DNA from: JASEGV01 sp947085285
GTDB taxonomy: Bacteria; Bacteroidota; Ignavibacteria; UBA10030; BY39
Assembly (NCBI GenBank): GCA_947085285.1
Contig: CAMTVZ010000087.1
Coordinates: 1 to 6,686 of the forward strand
Reading direction: 5' to 3'
DNA length: 6,686 nt
The position numbers and the translations under genes were made by a program. The notes under the pieces were generated by a model. The model was not told the DNA's origin. It was given only the letters and a program-made list of their open reading frames with translations, and searched no databases. This document shows positions 6,325-6,686 of the stretch, piece by piece. Every line of letters starts with the position of its first letter. The stretch's first letter is position 1.

Positions 6325-6442
6325 ATTATTTTTTAAAATTTATTGAAAATATACTCACAAATTGGTTATTCTGCAATTTTGCATTTTTAAGTAAATAATG
6401 TTTAATTAAGCTGTGTAAAATTAACAATCATTTATTTTAATA
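6325..6442. other. Divergent intergenic region between the FAH gene and purM
   Basis: This 118-bp AT-rich region separates the minus-strand operon from plus-strand purM and must carry promoters for both. The minus-strand candidate is listed separately. For purM I see only a weak TAAAAT at 6416-6421 without a matching -35. I see no purine-type riboswitch or PurR-like palindrome, and no hairpin longer than trivial A/T pairs. Confidence 0.6.
6348..6376 (-). promoter_or_regulatory. Candidate promoter of the FAH-M23-valS block
   Basis: On the minus strand TTGCAG (6371-6376) and TATATT (6348-6353) are separated by exactly 17 nt. The -10 box differs from TATAAT at one position and the -35 keeps TTG. 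Read the Bacteroidetes way, TTG then TATATTTT after 20 nt is one base off TAnnTTTG. Both models predict a start near 6340 and a leader of about 15-20 nt before the ATG at 6324. Confidence 0.4.
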
Positions 6443-6686
6443 TTGGCAAAAACATACAAATCTGCTGGTGTAAACATTAACGCAGGGGATGAGTTTGTAA
6501 ATAAACTCAAATTCAAAGTCCGATCAACTTATTCAAAATCGGTTCTTTCCGATATTGGTTTGTTCGGCGGTTTCTATGATGCGAAGTTCGATAATTATAA
6601 ACATCCTGTTTTAGTTTCAAGTGTCGATGGTGTCGGTACGAAGTTAAAAGTTGCTTTTATGATGAACAAGCACGACACAATCGGAC
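6443..6686 (+). CDS. purM: Phosphoribosylformylglycinamidine cyclo-ligase (AIR synthetase), 5' part
   Basis: Catalyses ATP-dependent ring closure of formylglycinamidine ribotide to aminoimidazole ribotide in purine synthesis. I translated 81 codons to the right edge. They show the typical PurM N-terminus: TYKSAGVNINAGDEFV (residues 4-19), the IGLFGGFYD segment (38-46), and PVLVSSVDGVGTKLKVAF (55-72), which holds the conserved DGVGTK nucleotide-binding loop, followed by NKHDTIG (75-81). The frame opens after a TAA at 6422-6424 and contains no ATG before codon 73, while the match to the family starts at once, so TTG at 6443 is the best start. No clear Shine-Dalgarno precedes it. It is transcribed away from the valS block; the ATP-grasp-like remainder and C-terminal domain lie outside the window. 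Confidence 0.93.
   Translation, partial: MAKTYKSAGVNINAGDEFVNKLKFKVRSTYSKSVLSDIGLFGGFYDAKFDNYKHPVLVSSVDGVGTKLKVAFMMNKHDTIG

Noticed and set aside
6325..6442. Purine riboswitch upstream of purM
   Set aside because: The region is nearly all A/T with no three-helix architecture or conserved core that I can identify.

Overview
The window looks like chromosomal DNA from the Bacteroidota/Chlorobi/Ignavibacteria (FCB) side of the bacteria. It is AT-rich, most starts lack a good Shine-Dalgarno sequence and are preceded by A-rich leaders. One possible promoter matches the Bacteroidetes TAnnTTTG box, and the M23 peptidase has the long spacer between its catalytic His motifs that I associate with Bacteroidota M23 proteins. 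The phylum is an inference from these signs, not a measured placement.

Layout. Almost everything is on the minus strand. Reading down the minus strand from the right, a compact block starts at a divergent promoter region (6325-6442). It holds a fumarylacetoacetate-hydrolase (FAH) family enzyme (5656-6324), a membrane-anchored M23 metallopeptidase (3362-5650), valyl-tRNA synthetase (633-3362) and a small Phd/YefM-like antitoxin remnant (416-631). The junctions are tight: 5 nt between FAH and M23, a TAATG overlap between M23 and valS, and 1 nt between valS and the small ORF. Together they look like a single operon. To the right, on the plus strand, is the 5' end of purM (6443 to the window edge), which starts at TTG.

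The left end (1-460) is the accessory part. A 130-bp repeat unit with a perfect 10-bp terminal inverted repeat (331-460) lies at the end of the operon and supplies the last 14 codons and the stop of the antitoxin remnant. Beyond it a short AT-rich leader precedes the first 67 codons of a DNA methyltransferase that runs off the left edge just after a TSPP catalytic motif. A restriction-modification or defence locus may therefore lie just outside the window.

How the genes work together: valS (translation), purM (purine synthesis) and the M23 peptidase (envelope) are housekeeping genes linked by position rather than by pathway. The points most worth a second look are the inverted-repeat element fused into the antitoxin-like ORF, the N-terminally truncated antitoxin itself, a heptanucleotide tandem repeat inside valS that adds about a dozen residues, and a Thr in place of the first His of the ValRS HIGH motif. 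I did not find a convincing complete new system in this window.
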